Positions 61,497-64,000 of a DNA stretch of 64,000 bases are shown piece by piece. Below the pieces are notes generated by a model. The model was given only the letters and a program-made list of their open reading frames with translations. It did not search any database and was not told the DNA's origin. The stretch lies in the NCBI RefSeq assembly GCF_001429295.1, contig NZ_LMJL01000010.1, positions 578,529 through 642,528 of the forward strand, written 5' to 3'. Positions within the stretch are counted from its first letter, which is position 1; every line of letters begins with the position of its first letter. This DNA is from Flavobacterium sp. Root935. GTDB taxonomy: Bacteria > Bacteroidota > Bacteroidia > Flavobacteriales > Flavobacteriaceae. The translations under genes and the position numbers were made by a program.

Positions 61497-62240
61497 TTGA
61501 AAAATTATCAAAAAAAAGCTATTTATCTTTTGATATTTGGCACCTTCTTAAACATATCGTATTTACATTCACAATCTGTTGAAAAATCATCATTATACGA
61601 TTATTTCGATGAGGCAGTCGGAAAAGACAATTTAAATATTAATAACGGAATTGTTCATAGCGAACCCTTTCGTCCATTAGCTGGAAAAAATAGATATTAT
61701 ACAGAAGAGTTTAATCTGGGCGATATTAGTTATGAAGGTCAGATTTACTCAAATGTTAACTTAAAATATGATATTCTGCTGGATCAAGTTATTTACAAGC
61801 AGAATGGTTCTTCAGAAAATTTACCTATAAATTTGATCACGCAAAAGGTTGATTATTTCTTTATTAAAAATAAAAAATTTGTCAACTTAAAAGAAGAATC
61901 AGTTAAATTCCCTTCACTTATAAAAGGCATTTACGAAGAAACATATGTTGGCGATAATGTTTCTCTTTATACCAAACATTTCAAAGAAAAGGTAAAGTCG
62001 CTTCAGTCCGATGTTGTTTACTACAATTACATTTATAAAATCAACTATTTTATAAAATACAAAAACTATTTCTATAAGGTAGAATCCGAAAAAGATTTTA
62101 AGAAAATCTTCCCAGATTATAAAAAGGAAATAAATGGTATTTATAAAACAGACAAGAAATTAGAAGATTCCAATAAAAATCAATTTATGGAAAATCTAAC
62201 GAAACAAATCAATGGTCTTTTAAAAAAAAGCTCTAATTAA
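61497..62240 (+). CDS. secreted protein of unknown function upstream of a TonB receptor
   Basis: A 247-residue exported protein (signal peptide, ...SYLHSQ). The start is a TTG codon at 61497; no in-frame ATG lies before the signal sequence. The mature part is rich in Lys, Asn and Tyr with beta-strand character (FNLGDISYEGQIYSNVNLKYD, split). No domain recognised. Its stop codon is directly followed by the ATG of the TonB receptor, so both act as one unit. Confidence 0.75.
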   Translation: MKNYQKKAIYLLIFGTFLNISYLHSQSVEKSSLYDYFDEAVGKDNLNINNGIVHSEPFRPLAGKNRYYTEEFNLGDISYEGQIYSNVNLKYDILLDQVIYKQNGSSENLPINLITQKVDYFFIKNKKFVNLKEESVKFPSLIKGIYEETYVGDNVSLYTKHFKEKVKSLQSDVVYYNYIYKINYFIKYKNYFYKVESEKDFKKIFPDYKKEINGIYKTDKKLEDSNKNQFMENLTKQINGLLKKSSN

Positions 62241-64000
62241 ATGAAAAAAATTACTCTTATATTATTTTTAATAGCCTTTCAACAAATAATTTATTCTCAA
62301 GTAATTAGTGACAAAATAACCGTTGAATTTAAGAATGCCAATATAAAAACTGCTATACAAGATATCGAGAAAGTATCATATTACAAATTCTATTTTGATG
62401 AAAAATGGTTTGAAAACGATAGTGTTTCAATAACAAAGCAATATAAAGAAGTTCGAGTTGGTGAAGTTCTAGAAGATGTTTTTCAGAATACAAGCTTTAA
62501 CTTTTATATTTCTGAAAATAAAATTATCGTAACCAATAACAGCATTATTTATAGTCAATTACCTGACGATTATTTTGGAATTCCTCTTGAAAGAGATGAA
62601 AATGGTCAGATGACGACCCCAATATTTTATCAGCAATATGATTCTATAAAGAAAACAAATTCAAGAAATCCTAACAAAAACGTTAGAGACCTTATTCTGA
62701 TTGGTAAAGAGGTAAAAAATCAGAAAAAGAAAGCAACTTACACTATTACTGGATTTGTAAAAGGTGGAAAAAACAATTCTGGTCTTGCAAACGTTATGGT
62801 AAAAGTTCCTAATTCGGAATTTTCTGCTACTACCGATAAAAAAGGGTATTACAGCCTTCAAGTTCCAGGAGGTTTAAATGTTCTTGAAACCGATAGCTTT
62901 TCATATAACAAAGTCACTAAAAATATAATGGTTTATAATGACGGATCTTTAAACTTTTCGTTGACAGATAATGTAAACCAATTGGATGAAGTCCTCATTA
63001 AAACAAATAAAAGTAAGGCCGCAAAATCTGCCATTACGGGTGTAACAACAATTGATTCTGAAGGAATTAAAAATGTGCCTTTGGTTCTTGGTGAACGCGA
63101 TATTTTAAAAGTTGCTTTAACAATGCCTGGAATAAAAACGGCTGGAGAAGGATCTTCTGGTTTCAATGTTAGAGGTGGTAAAGAAGATCAGAATTTATTC
63201 TTACTAGATCACGCGACTCTTTATAATCCATCACATTTCTTTGGCTTTTTTACAGCGTTAAACCCTTATACAACCAAAAAAGTAGATATTTATAAAGGAA
63301 GCATTCCTGCTGAATTCGGAGGAAGATTATCATCTGTTTTTGACATTACTTCAAAAAGCGGTAATGTAGACAAATTTCAGGGAGAAGGCGGTATTGGTCC
63401 CGTAACCAGCAATTTGATGCTTTCTACACCTGTTGTAAAAGGAAAATCAAGTTTAGTTGCTGGAGGAAGAGCTACCTATTCTGATTGGATTTTAAAAAGC
63501 TTAGATGACGAGAAGTTAAAAAACAGCCAGGCATCATTCTATGATTTCATCTTAAAATACAATCATAAAATAAATGCTAACAACGATATCGAATCTACAC
63601 TTTATTACAGCCATGATAAATTTAGCGTATCTTCAGATTCATTATACAAATACAGCAACAGATTAGCTACATTAAAATGGAATCATACTTTTAACGAGAA
63701 AAATAAAGGTTCATTAATCGTAACTAATAGTGAATACAAATTCAACATTGATTATCAATCTGAAGGAGTAGATAATTTTGATTTTGGGTATAAAATTGAT
63801 GAAACTCAAGCAATGTTAAAAATGACTTATTTATACAATCAAAAACATAAGTTCAGCTATGGTCTTTCAACAAAATTGTACTCTGTTGACCCGGGATATT
63901 TAAATCCAACAAATCCGCAGTCGACTTTAATTCCAATTGATGTTGAAACAGAAAGAGGTTTAGAATCTGCAGCATATATTGGTGACAACTTTAAAATAAG
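62241..64000 (+). CDS. TonB-dependent receptor with STN domain (partial, runs off the window)
   Basis: The first 586 codons of an outer membrane receptor. Signal peptide (1-20), then an STN (secretin/TonB short N-terminal) domain about 22-95 (FKNANIKTAIQDIEKVSYYKFYF, DVFQNTSFNFYISENKIIVT, each partial), a carboxypeptidase-like domain about 170-250 (TITGFVKGGKNNSGLANVMV), and a plug with VLGERDILKVALTMPGIKTAGEGSSGFNVRGG and SIPAEFGGRLSSVFDI blocks. The barrel is cut at the right edge. STN receptors often sense substrate for sigma/anti-sigma control, but no such regulator pair is visible here. Confidence 0.9.
   Translation, partial: MKKITLILFLIAFQQIIYSQVISDKITVEFKNANIKTAIQDIEKVSYYKFYFDEKWFENDSVSITKQYKEVRVGEVLEDVFQNTSFNFYISENKIIVTNNSIIYSQLPDDYFGIPLERDENGQMTTPIFYQQYDSIKKTNSRNPNKNVRDLILIGKEVKNQKKKATYTITGFVKGGKNNSGLANVMVKVPNSEFSATTDKKGYYSLQVPGGLNVLETDSFSYNKVTKNIMVYNDGSLNFSLTDNVNQLDEVLIKTNKSKAAKSAITGVTTIDSEGIKNVPLVLGERDILKVALTMPGIKTAGEGSSGFNVRGGKEDQNLFLLDHATLYNPSHFFGFFTALNPYTTKKVDIYKGSIPAEFGGRLSSVFDITSKSGNVDKFQGEGGIGPVTSNLMLSTPVVKGKSSLVAGGRATYSDWILKSLDDEKLKNSQASFYDFILKYNHKINANNDIESTLYYSHDKFSVSSDSLYKYSNRLATLKWNHTFNEKNKGSLIVTNSEYKFNIDYQSEGVDNFDFGYKIDETQAMLKMTYLYNQKHKFSYGLSTKLYSVDPGYLNPTNPQSTLIPIDVETERGLESAAYIGDNFKI

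Noticed and set aside
1..64000. CRISPR arrays, prophage, insertion sequences, tRNA or rRNA genes
   Set aside because: I looked for spaced direct repeats, transposase or integrase motifs and tRNA-like cloverleaf segments and found none I could support.

Overview
The window is a contiguous piece of chromosome from a Flavobacterium-like member of the Bacteroidota. The evidence is the low GC content, the absence of clear Shine-Dalgarno sequences, promoters of the Bacteroidota form (TTTG, about 20 bases, TAnnTTTG), and family-specific genes: PorT of type IX secretion, exosortase XrtF, GLPGLI and HYC_CC_PP proteins, DUF5686, TamL, and many TonB-dependent receptors. I see no tRNA, rRNA, CRISPR array, prophage or insertion sequence.

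Region 1 (1-13.1 kb) is a sulfur amino acid block and the most interesting part. On the minus strand lie metY (O-acetylhomoserine sulfhydrylase), a degenerate homoserine dehydrogenase paralog, metX, bifunctional thrA and an OsmC protein, plus a large TonB-dependent receptor. On the plus strand lies metK. Together these run from aspartate to homoserine, O-acetylhomoserine, homocysteine and finally SAM; the methionine synthase step is not in the window. Nearly every transcription unit here has its own cis-regulatory RNA: a SAM-I riboswitch before metX, a SAM-II-like riboswitch before metK, and four short leader ORFs that each precede a Rho-independent terminator and carry a sequence able to pair with that terminator's 5' arm. 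Two of the leaders are crowded with Met and Cys codons (leader C before the metY unit, leader D before the TonB receptor). Two others (A and B) stand in tandem before metX. Two related small proteins of 64 and 67 residues sit between attenuator and biosynthetic gene in both the metY and metX units. I read this as a ribosome-mediated Met/Cys attenuation regulon layered with SAM riboswitches.

Region 2 (13.2-24.9 kb) holds a secreted TPR-type protein, a GLPGLI protein with an outer-membrane beta-barrel partner, a deoxynucleoside kinase, adjacent membrane and soluble pyrophosphatases, and a HhH-GPD DNA glycosylase. Region 3 (25-34.1 kb) holds a DUF5686 protein, PDH E1 beta, etfBA, a bifunctional nuclease-type protein, thyA, a CBM48 protein, a 2TM protein and folA. 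Region 4 (34.1-45.6 kb) holds ubiE-porT, an RNA methyltransferase divergent from tamL, fbaA-accD, a cupin_8 protein, a MacB-like permease and purH. Region 5 (45.6-51.3 kb) is the rod-shape operon mreB-mreC-mreD-mrdA-rodA.

Region 6 (51.4-64 kb) holds a DedA protein, a metal-related module (HMA protein, TonB receptor, HYC_CC_PP protein), the exosortase F pair, a GAF-type free methionine sulfoxide reductase homolog, a tandem pair of YwqK/MORN-like secreted proteins (one with a TonB C-terminal domain), rpsO-pnp, and a small secreted protein followed by an STN-type TonB receptor that runs off the right edge. Most of the window is ordinary core genome. The novelty is concentrated in the RNA-level control of the sulfur block, with smaller oddities such as the Cys-rich tail on the membrane pyrophosphatase and the degenerate homoserine dehydrogenase.
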